Source: an uncultured Chloroflexota bacterium (GTDB taxonomy: Bacteria; Chloroflexota; Limnocylindria; Limnocylindrales; CSP1-4). Taken from it: a stretch of 13,340 nt of DNA. Below are positions 1 to 6,888 of the stretch, one piece after another. The position numbers were made by a program, and so were the translations under genes. The first letter of the stretch is position 1; every line of letters begins with the position of its first letter. The notes under the pieces are model-generated. The model worked only from the letters and a program-made list of their open reading frames with translations, was not told the origin of the DNA and made no database searches. The DNA lies in NCBI GenBank assembly GCA_903930745.1, contig CAIYZX010000109.1:1-13340 (forward strand), written 5' to 3'.

Positions 1-1032
1 CACCCAGTAGCCCTGGAGCTGCGGCGCCGGGCCCAGGATGTAGCGGTCGTCCGGCGTGAAGCTCTCCGGGCCGTTGAAGAAGAGCTTGATGCCCACCTCG
101 TTGAGGAGCGGCAGGCGGCGCGCGGCCAGCGCGATGTACGGTGCCAGGTGGTCCCAGTCCTCCGGCAGCCGGATGAACTCGGAGTCCTCCGGGATCCCAT
201 CGTGGCCCCAGGGCTTCGCGCCGGGCTCGAAGAAGCCCACCATGACCTTGCCCGTGTCCTCGCGGATGTACGCGGTGTCGTCCGGGCAGCGCAGGACGGG
301 AAGATCCGGCTGCAGGCCCTCCACGGGCTCCGTGATCAGGTAGAAGTGCTCGGCGGCGTGGAGCGGGATGTCGATGCCGTTCTTGCGGCCCAGCTCACGC
401 GCCCACATGCCGGCGCAGTTCACGACGATCTCGCAGGCGATGTCGCCCTTGTCCGTCCGGACGCCCGTCACGCGGCCGTCCTTGGTGAGCACCTCCTCCA
501 CCCTGGTGTGCTCGAGGATCGTGCCGCCCATGTTGCGGAAGCCGCGGGCGACGGCGATCGTGGCATCGGCCGGGTTGGCCACGCCATCGGCCGGGAGGTA
601 GACGGCGCCGTGGATGCCGGACTCGTCCATGAGCGGCCACTTGGCCTTCGCCTCGGACGGGGAGATCTCGTGGACCTCGAACCCGGCGGTCTTGGCCATC
701 GCCATGTTCCGGGTGATCTCGCTCCAGCGCTCCGCGTCACGCGCGATGAGGATGGAGCCGGTCCGCCGGACGCCCGTGGAAAGGCCCGTCTCCGCCTCCA
801 CCTGGCGGAAGAGCGTCTCCGCGTACGCCGCGAGGACGGTCATGTTGTACGTGGCCCGAAGCTTGGTCAGCAGGCCCGCGGCGTGCCACGTGGTGCCGCT
901 CGTGAGGACCTTGCGCTCCACCTGGACCGTGTCCGTCCAGCCCCGCTTCGCAAGGTGGTACGCCACGGACGTTCCCACGATGCCGCCGCCGATGACGACG
1001 ACCCTGGCGTGGGTGGGGATGGAGCTGCTCAT
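1..1032 (-). CDS. Dimethylglycine/sarcosine dehydrogenase-like FAD oxidoreductase, 3' end cut by window edge
   Basis: The first 344 residues are visible; the frame stays open to the left edge, so the C-terminal part is missing. The N-terminus has the dinucleotide-binding glycine motif GGGIVG (residues 15-20) of DAO-type flavoproteins. It is followed by TSGTTWHAAGL (44-54); in dimethylglycine and sarcosine dehydrogenases the His of this motif (here H50) carries covalently bound FAD. Family members oxidise N-methyl groups of glycine derivatives and usually continue into a GcvT-like folate-binding domain of about 400 residues, which would lie outside the window. The start is supported by GGGAGG five to six bases upstream (1038-1043). 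It is the fourth gene of a minus-strand operon, 129 bases after the aldehyde dehydrogenase. The family assignment is strong; the substrate (dimethylglycine, sarcosine or another N-methyl amine) is not determined. Confidence 0.88.
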   Translation of the reverse strand, partial: MSSSIPTHARVVVIGGGIVGTSVAYHLAKRGWTDTVQVERKVLTSGTTWHAAGLLTKLRATYNMTVLAAYAETLFRQVEAETGLSTGVRRTGSILIARDAERWSEITRNMAMAKTAGFEVHEISPSEAKAKWPLMDESGIHGAVYLPADGVANPADATIAVARGFRNMGGTILEHTRVEEVLTKDGRVTGVRTDKGDIACEIVVNCAGMWARELGRKNGIDIPLHAAEHFYLITEPVEGLQPDLPVLRCPDDTAYIREDTGKVMVGFFEPGAKPWGHDGIPEDSEFIRLPEDWDHLAPYIALAARRLPLLNEVGIKLFFNGPESFTPDDRYILGPAPQLQGYWV

Positions 1033-1080
1033 GAAGTCCTCCCGGGGACGCGGTGCTGCTGGTTGCCGATGGCGGATCGG

Positions 1081-1138
1081 CCGGGGCGATGTCCCCGGTG
1101 GCGCCGGGTCCGGCGCGCGCCTCGGCGTCGGACCCGGC
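1081..1138 (-). repeat. Two perfect GC-rich inverted repeats in the gap between ALDH and the flavoprotein gene
   Basis: The 129-base gap contains GCCGGGTCCG (1103-1112) paired with CGGACCCGGC (1129-1138), a perfect 10-bp stem with a 16-base loop. It also contains CCGGGG (1081-1086) paired with CCCCGG (1093-1098), a 6-bp stem with a 6-base loop. Neither is followed by a T-run in the direction of transcription, so they do not look like classical intrinsic terminators. They may be RNA-processing or stability elements, or partial terminators that set the relative expression of the two genes. The inverted repeats are seen directly; the role is inferred. Confidence 0.6.
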
Positions 1139-1161
1139 TGCCTGGTGGCCCGTCCCGGGGC

Positions 1162-2610
1162 CTAGGAGCGGGACAGGTCGATGGTGATCTGCTTGGTCTC
1201 GGTGAGCTCGCCGAAGACCCAGTCGGAGAGCTCGCGCCCAAGACCGGACTTCTTCATGCCGCCGAACGGGGCCAGCTGGTCCCAGTAGTTGTTGGACTCG
1301 TTGATGTGGACGGTGCCGCAGCGGATCCCCTCGGCGAGCGCGAACGCCGTCTTGAGCGAGCGCGTGAACGCCGCGCCCTGGAGGCCGTACGGGGTCTCGT
1401 TGGCGATCTCGATGGCCTCGTCCACGGTCCCGAAGGTCATGATCGGCGCCACGGGGCCGAAGGTCTCGTCGCGCGCCATCAGGAAGTCAGACGTCACGCC
1501 GTCCACCACGGTGGGTTCGAAGTAGAGGCCGTTGCTGCCGCCGCCGGTCAGGAACCTCCCGCCACGGGCCCGGGCGTCGTCGATGTGGGCCTGGACCTTG
1601 CGGGCGTTCGCCGGGTTGTTCAGCGGGCCCATGTCCGTGTCCTCGTGGAGCGGGTTGCCCATCTTCACGAGCCTCGTCCGGGCGACCAGCTTCTCCACGA
1701 ACACGTCGTGGATGGCGTGGTGGACGAGCACGCGCTCGGACGCGGTGCAGACCTGGCCCGCGAGGTAGAAGCAGCCGGTGATCGTGGCCTCAACGGCCGC
1801 GTCCAGGTCCGCGTCGTCCATGACGACGAGCGGGCCGTTGCCACCCAGCTCCAGCAGGAGCCGCTTGATGCCGGCGATCCGCGTCAGGCGCTCGCCCGTC
1901 ACGGTCTCACCGGTGAACGAGATGGCGTTGGTGCCGGGGTTGCTCACCAGCTCCTCGCCCACCACGTCGCCCGGACCCGTGATCACGTTCACGGAGCCCG
2001 CCGGGAAGCCCGCCTCCTCGTAGATCTCCGCGAGGGCGATCGCGGAGAACGGGGTGGTGGACGCCGGCTTGAAGATCAGCGAGTTGGCGGCGGCGAGGCC
2101 GTGGCTGGCGGCGATGTTCGGGATGTCGTTCGGCCAGTTCCAGGGCGAGATCACGCCCACCACGCCAACCGGCTCGTGCGTCACGAGGATGCGCTTGTTG
2201 TTGCTGTCCTCCTGGGTGGAGGGGTGCACGAGACCGCGGAGGCGCTTGAGTCCCTCGGCGGCCTCGATGAAGTGCGGGTTGCTGTAGACCTTGACCTCGT
2301 CCCGGGCTTCGCGGATGGTCTTGCCCACCTCGCGGCAGAGCAGCGTGGAGTCCTCCTCCGCGCGCCGGTTCGCGATCCGGGCCGCGTCGTGGAGCATCTC
2401 GGCGCGCCGCATCACGGACAGCTTCGCGAGCGCCTTCTGGCCCTCCCTCGCCGCCTCGATGGCCGCCTGCACGTCCTTGGCCGTGCCCTTGGCGCAGGTG
2501 CCGATGATGCTCCCGTCGCCGGGGGAGGTGACCTCGAAGCGCTCGCCGCTCTCGGACTCCACCCACTCGCCGCCAATGAAGAGCTTCTTGTGGATCTCGG
2601 GGAAGGCCAT
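1162..2610 (-). CDS. NAD(P)-dependent aldehyde dehydrogenase
   Basis: A full-length 482-residue member of the ALDH superfamily, which oxidises aldehydes to carboxylic acids in the cytosol. Visible motifs in order: PWNWP (156-160), KPA with the cofactor-binding Lys181, SFTGE (231-235), LELGGN with the general base Glu254, GQVCTA with the catalytic nucleophile Cys288, and ETFGPV with Glu382. The length is normal for the family and no active-site residue is missing. The ATG has only a weak GGGAG about a dozen bases upstream. It lies 75 bases after the permease gene and 129 bases before the flavoprotein gene, all on one strand. In this setting it probably oxidises an aldehyde made by the pathway, but the subfamily (succinate semialdehyde, betaine aldehyde, formaldehyde or other) cannot be fixed from motifs alone. 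Confidence 0.95.
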   Translation of the reverse strand: MAFPEIHKKLFIGGEWVESESGERFEVTSPGDGSIIGTCAKGTAKDVQAAIEAAREGQKALAKLSVMRRAEMLHDAARIANRRAEEDSTLLCREVGKTIREARDEVKVYSNPHFIEAAEGLKRLRGLVHPSTQEDSNNKRILVTHEPVGVVGVISPWNWPNDIPNIAASHGLAAANSLIFKPASTTPFSAIALAEIYEEAGFPAGSVNVITGPGDVVGEELVSNPGTNAISFTGETVTGERLTRIAGIKRLLLELGGNGPLVVMDDADLDAAVEATITGCFYLAGQVCTASERVLVHHAIHDVFVEKLVARTRLVKMGNPLHEDTDMGPLNNPANARKVQAHIDDARARGGRFLTGGGSNGLYFEPTVVDGVTSDFLMARDETFGPVAPIMTFGTVDEAIEIANETPYGLQGAAFTRSLKTAFALAEGIRCGTVHINESNNYWDQLAPFGGMKKSGLGRELSDWVFGELTETKQITIDLSRS

Positions 2611-2637
2611 GGCTCTAGCAGCTCCCGTGCGCGGTTC

Positions 2638-2675
2638 CGGCCGGGCGCCCGCCGCCGTTGGAGGGCGCCCGGCCG
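2638..2675 (-). repeat. 13-bp perfect inverted repeat between permease and ALDH genes
   Basis: CGGCCGGGCGCCC (2638-2650) and its exact reverse complement (2663-2675) flank a 12-base loop and fill most of the 75-base gap. In the transcript this is an extremely stable hairpin just after the permease stop codon. No run of T follows on the minus strand, so a complete intrinsic terminator is unlikely. A partial terminator, or protection of the 3' end of the upstream permease message, is plausible. The next gap in the same operon has comparable inverted repeats. Confidence 0.65.
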
Positions 2676-2685
2676 ATGGATGGGT

Positions 2686-4125
2686 CTAGCGGTAGCCGCC
2701 CTTGCCCATGGGGATCGAGACCAGCCGGGTGAGCAGCGCGTACGCCGCGCCGGACAGCACGATCGAGGGGATGGAGGCGGTGACGTACTTGAAGACGTTG
2801 ATGTCGCCGATGATCAGGCGGTTCTCGTAGGTCACCGGGTCCAGGAGGATCCAGTAGACGAACATGCCGAACGCGGTGGCCAGGATGGCCATCCAGTTCA
2901 CGCCGCCCCAGAAGCGGTACGTGCCGGCGGCGGTGTCGTCGTAGAGCGACAGCACGTCCAGCCTCTGCTTGCGGAAGACGTAGTAGTCCACGATCTGGAT
3001 GCCGCAGATGGGCGCGAAGACCACGCCCAGCAGGTACATGAACGTGACGATGTTGGCGCTGAACCAGTCCGCGAAGAAGGCGCAGATCACGGCCACGGGG
3101 CCAAGGGTGATCACGGCCATGATCTTCCAGGAGAGGCGGAACTGGAGGGCGGGGATCTGCTTGAGGCCGATCATCGTGGCGTAGACGCCCACCACCGCGG
3201 TGCCGATGTTGGCGAGCGCGATGAAGATGACCGCCACGATGCCCATCCAGAGGCCCGTGACCTGCACGAACGCGACGGACGGGTCCGCCACTCCGGTGGC
3301 GAGGCTGGCGTACAGGCCGATGAGGCCGATGAGGCCCGTGACCAGGCCCAGGCAGATCATCGCGGGCAGCAGCGCCTGGCTGACGCTCTTGCCCATCCGC
3401 ATGATGCCGCCCATGTACGGCCACCACGAGAGGACGGTGGCCACGAGGATCTCGAAGCCCAGCGAGTAGTTGAGGTGGAGGTCGCCCGTGTCGTACGCGG
3501 GGACGCCGGCGGCGATCTTGTCCCAGCCCGTCTGCGCGATGAGCATGAACAGGACGATGAGGCCGGTGGCCGCCACGGCCACGGCGATCCAGACGGAGTT
3601 GTCGCGGACGGAGTCCGCACCGCCCAGGACCATCCAGAACGACAGGACCACGGTGGCCAGCGAGACGACCACCTGCACGATGTGCTTGGTGTCCTCGCCG
3701 ATGATCCCGCCGGCGGCCAGCACCTCTGCCGCGGCGTTGCCCAGCAGGATGATCAGCAGGCAGTTCCAGCCGATGATGCTGGCGTACTGGACGAAGATCG
3801 CGAATGCGGAGCCGCGGAAGCCGTAGATGGGCTTGGAGGCGGCGATGGTGTCGATGCCGTACTTGATGGAGACGGGCATCGCCGCGACGGTGGTGAAGTA
3901 CATGCCCACCAGGGCACCCGCGATCATCGCGATGGTGCCGAGGCCCGCGGTGAGGTACCACGAGACGGCGCCGCCGATGGCGTAGCTCCAGGCCGCGATG
4001 CCCGCGGAGAGCGTGACGCCGAAGAGGCCGATGACACCCCAGTTGCGCTCGGACGGCGCGATGGGCCAGGAGCCCTCGGCCGCCATCCCGATGGCGCTGC
4101 TGCCCGCGCCGCTCTCAGTGGCCAT
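2686..4125 (-). CDS. NCS1-family permease (cytosine/purine/hydantoin/allantoin type)
   Basis: A 479-residue polytopic membrane protein that is hydrophobic almost throughout, fitting the 12-helix NCS1 (Transp_cyt_pur) fold. These proteins import nucleobases, hydantoins, allantoin or thiamine-like compounds with Na+ or H+. Family features: the N-terminal segment PIAPSERNWG before the first helix; the amphipathic stretch ASKPIYGFRGS (96-106) where the family has a conserved FG.rG motif; and a polar Trp-Asn pair (W120, N121) in the next helix, near where NCS1 proteins contact substrate. The start overlaps the end of the upstream small membrane gene by 11 bases, with GGGAGG 11 bases upstream, suggesting translational coupling. 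It is the only evident transporter of the operon. The substrate is unknown; the neighbouring N-methylglycine-type dehydrogenase suggests a nitrogenous, possibly N-methylated compound. Confidence 0.9.
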   Translation of the reverse strand: MATESGAGSSAIGMAAEGSWPIAPSERNWGVIGLFGVTLSAGIAAWSYAIGGAVSWYLTAGLGTIAMIAGALVGMYFTTVAAMPVSIKYGIDTIAASKPIYGFRGSAFAIFVQYASIIGWNCLLIILLGNAAAEVLAAGGIIGEDTKHIVQVVVSLATVVLSFWMVLGGADSVRDNSVWIAVAVAATGLIVLFMLIAQTGWDKIAAGVPAYDTGDLHLNYSLGFEILVATVLSWWPYMGGIMRMGKSVSQALLPAMICLGLVTGLIGLIGLYASLATGVADPSVAFVQVTGLWMGIVAVIFIALANIGTAVVGVYATMIGLKQIPALQFRLSWKIMAVITLGPVAVICAFFADWFSANIVTFMYLLGVVFAPICGIQIVDYYVFRKQRLDVLSLYDDTAAGTYRFWGGVNWMAILATAFGMFVYWILLDPVTYENRLIIGDINVFKYVTASIPSIVLSGAAYALLTRLVSIPMGKGGYR

Positions 4126-4297
4126 AGAGCACCCATCCTCCCACGAGCAGAATGGCGGGGATGACGAGGCCCACGACGGCCAGGATCACCTGGTCCCTGC
4201 GGGTGGGCTCCGCTCCCTCGTAGTCCGGGTCGCTGTTGACGAGCTGCAGGCGCTCCTGTAGCGCCCGGCGAAGCTCGGCCTCCTGGTCCGTTGCCAT
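4115..4297 (-). CDS. Small single-pass membrane protein coupled to the NCS1 permease
   Basis: A 60-residue protein that I do not recognise. Residues 1-36 are charged and look helical (QEAELRRALQERL), ending in the positive TRRD segment. Residues 37-58 form one hydrophobic helix (VILAVVGLVIPAILLVGGWV and onward), leaving only Gly-His after it. The positive-inside rule puts the N-terminus in the cytoplasm. It has the best ribosome site of the operon, GGAGG five bases before the ATG (4303-4307). Its stop overlaps the permease start by 11 bases, and it is the first gene after the promoter. Small one-helix proteins encoded next to a transporter often act as accessory subunits or stabilisers, so that role is a reasonable inference here. 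It is probably a real gene, given the ribosome site and the coupling. Confidence 0.75.
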   Translation of the reverse strand: MATDQEAELRRALQERLQLVNSDPDYEGAEPTRRDQVILAVVGLVIPAILLVGGWVLYGH

Positions 4298-4398
4298 GAA
4301 CTCCTCCCTCCAGAACCCCCGTCACACCGTGGGATCAAGGCTGGATCGTCCTGCTTCGGCACCTCCATGCTGCGGCAGCGGCGGATCGCTGACGCGGT

Positions 4399-4417
4399 GT
4401 GGACCACTATGGTGGAC
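4399..4417. promoter_or_regulatory. Putative operator of the permease operon
   Basis: GTGGAC occurs twice as a direct repeat (4399-4404 and 4412-4417), 13 bases apart. Within it are the small palindromes GTGG-A-CCAC (4399-4407) and ACCA-CTA-TGGT (4403-4413). It sits immediately downstream of the predicted transcription start, where a bound repressor would block elongation. The GTCCAC-type half-sites resemble sites of some GntR-family regulators, but no such regulator is encoded in this window. The repeats are observed; the function is inferred. Confidence 0.45.
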
Positions 4418-4427
4418 AGGCGCGGAC

Positions 4428-4454
4428 GTTATACGAGACAACCCACCGGGTCAA
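4428..4454 (-). promoter_or_regulatory. Sigma-70-type promoter of the permease operon
   Basis: On the minus strand TTGACC (4454 to 4449) and TATAAC (4433 to 4428) each match five of six bases of the housekeeping consensus. The spacer is 15 bases, shorter than the ideal 17. These are among the few AT-rich bases in the region, and they lie between the antiporter stop codon and the first operon gene. Predicted transcription would begin near 4421, giving a 5' leader of about 120 bases. Confidence 0.5.
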
Positions 4455-4462
4455 CGTGTGCT

Positions 4463-6067
4463 TCAGGCAGATGTGGCCGGGAGCTCCGGGACATCGCGGG
4501 CGTCACGCAGCACGGTGGCCACCGTGGCGGTGGTCGCGTCGGCGGCATCGGCCAGGATCGCGGCGAGATCGGTCACCGGCCCTTCGGATTCCAGGTCCAC
4601 CACGCGCTGGTCCAGCTCCTCGCGCAGGACCACGGACACGATGCGTCCGTCCCGGTTCCACTCCGTGCCCCGGGAGCCACGCGCATCCGTCCAGGATCCC
4701 CGGGCGGTGAACCCGGCCCGCTCCATGGCACCTCGCAGCTCCGTCTCGAACAGCACGCCCAGGCCCAGCGGGACGGAGAAGGAGTGCACGCTCCCCTGCT
4801 GGGGCGGCCGCGTGGGCGCGTTGCGCGTCCCCTCCCCCTTGAGGCGGAAGGCGAGGACCAGCGGGAACGGCGTCACCACCGTGGTGAGGATCGCGATCAT
4901 CACCGCCACGCCGAACAGGCTCGCCGGGATGATGCCGTTGGCGAGGCCGATGCCGGCAACCACCAGCGCCACCTCGCCGCGCGGGACCATGCCCACGCCA
5001 ACGCGCAGGGCCCCCACGGGCGTGAACCCCGTGAGCAGGGCCGGTATGCCGCCGCCGATGACCTTGCCCAGGCCGGCGAGGAAGGTCAGCACGAGGCCGA
5101 TCCCCAGGACCGGCTCCACTGCCCGGTAGTCCACGAGCATGCCCATGGCAACGAAGAAGACCGGGATGAGGACGTGGCCGACGGAGCGGACCTCCGGCTC
5201 CAGCTGGCGGCGCAGGGGGCTGCGCGAGAGGGCGAGGCCGGCGGAGTAGGAGCCGATGATCATCGCGAGCCCCACGGACTCCGCGACCCACCCGGCGAGG
5301 AGCGCGAGCGCCGTGGCGATCGCGACGGTGGCGCCGGCCGTGCGCAGGCCGCGGATGGACTTGCCCATCGGGACAGCCGCCAGGATGAGCAGCGCGGAGA
5401 GCCCCAGCCACAGGCCGATGGTGCGGATCGCCAGCATGCCCAGGTCCTGCGTGGCGCCATCCACGCCACCCGCCGCGACCACCAGGGCGAGGACGAGGAC
5501 GCCGATGACGTCGTCGATGACGGCGGCGCCCAGGATCGTGGCGCCCTCGGGGGTGTCCAGCTTGCCGACGTCACCCAGCACCCGCGCGGTGACGCCAACG
5601 GACGTGGCGGTGAGGATGGCGCCGATGAAGAGCGCCTCCGGGTGGAACGGATCCGGCACGAGGCCGCCCGCCACCGCGACGAGCGCGCCCATCACGAACG
5701 GGATAATGACACCGCCGATGGCGACGCCCGTGGCGGACGGGGCGTAGCGGATGAAGGTCCGGAAGTCCGTGGTGAGGCCGGCGCCGAAGAGCAGGATCAC
5801 CGCGGCGATCTGGCCGAAGAGCCAGAGCGGGGCGGGCACGCCGAGGGCGCCGGGATCCGGGTGCGGGAAGAGGCTGCCGAAGCCGCCGATGTCCCAGCCG
5901 CCCAGGGCGTAGGGGCCCACGATCATGCCGGCGAGCAGCTCGCCAACGACGGCCGGCTGGCGGAGGACGCGCTCCGCGAACTCCGCGCCCAGCTTGGCGG
6001 CGAGCAGGGCAACACCCAGCCAGAGCGCCAGCTCCGCGGAGGCGTGGGCGAGGTCGGTCACCACCAT
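4463..6067 (-). CDS. CPA2-family monovalent cation/proton antiporter, NapA-like
   Basis: A 534-residue membrane antiporter of the Na+/H+ exchanger family, exchanging Na+ or K+ for protons across the inner membrane. About 12-13 hydrophobic segments span residues 10-407. Key residues are present: the TATSVGVTARVL crossover segment (153-164); the paired aspartates IDD (D185, D186) that bind the ion in electrogenic NapA-type exchangers; K335 in GLGKVIG, matching the Lys that pairs with Asp in NapA; and the VPRGEVAL motif (361-368). Residues from about 411 to 534 form a soluble C-terminal domain of unknown role. The reading frame is open for 53 more codons upstream, but that stretch is Arg/Pro-rich and not membrane-like, so I choose the ATG at 6067. 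It begins 61 bases after the XRE-cupin regulator stop and may be cotranscribed with it. No strong ribosome site is visible. Confidence 0.9.
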   Translation of the reverse strand: MVVTDLAHASAELALWLGVALLAAKLGAEFAERVLRQPAVVGELLAGMIVGPYALGGWDIGGFGSLFPHPDPGALGVPAPLWLFGQIAAVILLFGAGLTTDFRTFIRYAPSATGVAIGGVIIPFVMGALVAVAGGLVPDPFHPEALFIGAILTATSVGVTARVLGDVGKLDTPEGATILGAAVIDDVIGVLVLALVVAAGGVDGATQDLGMLAIRTIGLWLGLSALLILAAVPMGKSIRGLRTAGATVAIATALALLAGWVAESVGLAMIIGSYSAGLALSRSPLRRQLEPEVRSVGHVLIPVFFVAMGMLVDYRAVEPVLGIGLVLTFLAGLGKVIGGGIPALLTGFTPVGALRVGVGMVPRGEVALVVAGIGLANGIIPASLFGVAVMIAILTTVVTPFPLVLAFRLKGEGTRNAPTRPPQQGSVHSFSVPLGLGVLFETELRGAMERAGFTARGSWTDARGSRGTEWNRDGRIVSVVLREELDQRVVDLESEGPVTDLAAILADAADATTATVATVLRDARDVPELPATSA

Positions 6068-6128
6068 CGTGGCCGCGAGTATGGACCTGCGCGGACCCGG
6101 CTCGCGGGCCGTTCCAGCAGGACGCCGG

Positions 6129-6764
6129 TCAGTAGCGCGGTGGCGTGATCGCCCAGAGCGCCACCACCACCTCGTCCCCGGCGTTGCGCCAGGCGTGCGG
6201 CCGCAGGCTCTTGAAGGTGAGGGCATCGCCGGGGCCCATCTCGTGGACGTCCTCGTCCACGGTCACGGTCAGGCGACCGGACAGGACGGTGACGCACTCC
6301 TCCTCGGCGTCGTGGTGGTAGGCGGGGCCGGAGTCCGCGCCCGGCTGGATGGTGGACCGCAGGAGCAGGAGCCGGCCCGCGAGGGACGGCGTGAGGACCT
6401 CGTCCACGTAGCCGCCGTCCGGCAGCTCCACCTTGACGGAGTCGCTGGCGCGGACCAGGCCCTCCGTGCGGGTGGACGGTGGCTGGAAGAGCTCCACCAG
6501 GCTCACGCCCAGGGCCTCCGCGATCCGGCTGAGGGACGCGAAGGACGGCGAGACCCGGCCCAGCTCCACCTGGTTCAGGAAGGCCCGGCTGAGGCCGGAC
6601 CGATCCGCCACCTCGCGCAGGGTGAGGCGGCTCCGGTCACGGGCACCGCGCAGGCGTGCGCCCAGGGTGAGGCCGTCGATGGCGTCGGCGCCCGGCGCCG
6701 GGCGGCCGTCCGCCGCGGGGACGGCGGCGACGTGCGGGCGCTTCACGGTGGCTCGGGGGCTCAT
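6129..6764 (-). CDS. XRE-family transcriptional regulator with C-terminal cupin sensor domain
   Basis: A 211-residue DNA-binding regulator. Residues 34-92 are an XRE helix-turn-helix (LTLREVADRSGLSRAFLNQV, followed by SPSFASLSRIAEALGVSL). Residues about 137-205 are a cupin_2 barrel with the metal/ligand motif YHHDAEEECVTVLSG (H150, H151, E155) and a second His in RPHAWRN (H190). This architecture is shared with small-metabolite regulators such as PuuR. The frame is open for 59 codons upstream, but the ATG at 6764 fits better: the extension is low in helix-like content and a TACGAT hexamer ends seven bases before this ATG, suggesting a leaderless message. It lies upstream of the antiporter on the same strand and divergent from tldD, so either unit, or its own gene, could be its target. 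The ligand is unknown. Confidence 0.9.
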   Translation of the reverse strand: MSPRATVKRPHVAAVPAADGRPAPGADAIDGLTLGARLRGARDRSRLTLREVADRSGLSRAFLNQVELGRVSPSFASLSRIAEALGVSLVELFQPPSTRTEGLVRASDSVKVELPDGGYVDEVLTPSLAGRLLLLRSTIQPGADSGPAYHHDAEEECVTVLSGRLTVTVDEDVHEMGPGDALTFKSLRPHAWRNAGDEVVVALWAITPPRY

Positions 6765-6770
6765 GGGTGG

Positions 6771-6776
6771 ATCGTA
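6771..6776 (-). promoter_or_regulatory. -10-like hexamer for a leaderless regulator message
   Basis: TACGAT on the minus strand (6776 to 6771) is followed by six bases and then the regulator ATG at 6764, so the predicted transcription start falls on the A of the start codon. There is no Shine-Dalgarno sequence in the gap. No convincing -35 is visible. Confidence 0.4.
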
Positions 6777-6822
6777 GCGGCCCAGCGGCTGCGTGGCCGG
6801 GTCTGCGGGGATCGGCACGACG

Positions 6823-6836
6823 ATCGCGTGCGCGAT
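6823..6836. promoter_or_regulatory. Perfect inverted repeat in the regulator/tldD divergent region
   Basis: ATCGCG-TG-CGCGAT is a 14-base perfect inverted repeat, about 50 bases upstream of each divergent start signal. Its size and location suit a dimeric helix-turn-helix regulator, and the adjacent XRE-cupin protein is the natural candidate for autoregulation. In such GC-rich DNA a 6-bp half-site can also arise by chance. Confidence 0.3.
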
Positions 6837-6875
6837 AGGGCGCCTGCCGCAGTGCGGGTGGTTGGACGCGCTTGC

Positions 6876-6881
6876 TACCCT
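6876..6881 (+). promoter_or_regulatory. -10-like hexamer for leaderless tldD
   Basis: TACCCT is followed by seven bases and then the GTG start of tldD at 6889. No ribosome site lies between. The same hexamer at a similar distance from a GTG recurs at 10850. Confidence 0.4.
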
Positions 6882-6888
6882 CGGTCCC

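Noticed and set aside
148..4164. A 1338-codon open frame on the plus strand opposite the whole operon
   Set aside because: It is antisense to three well-supported genes, its product is rich in His, Asp, Arg, Val and Ala without any domain, and long antisense frames are expected in GC-rich DNA.
4298..4370. Small ORF starting at an ATG (complement of about 4368-4370) in the operon leader
   Set aside because: It has no ribosome site and runs out of frame through the small membrane gene; it looks fortuitous.
4367..6148. A 593-codon open frame on the plus strand
   Set aside because: It is antisense to the antiporter, whose ion-binding motifs and membrane helices are clear; the frame is low complexity and charged.
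6068..6226. N-terminal extension of the antiporter to 6226
   Set aside because: The extra 53 residues are Arg/Pro-rich and overlap the regulator gene; the membrane protein begins naturally at the ATG at 6067.
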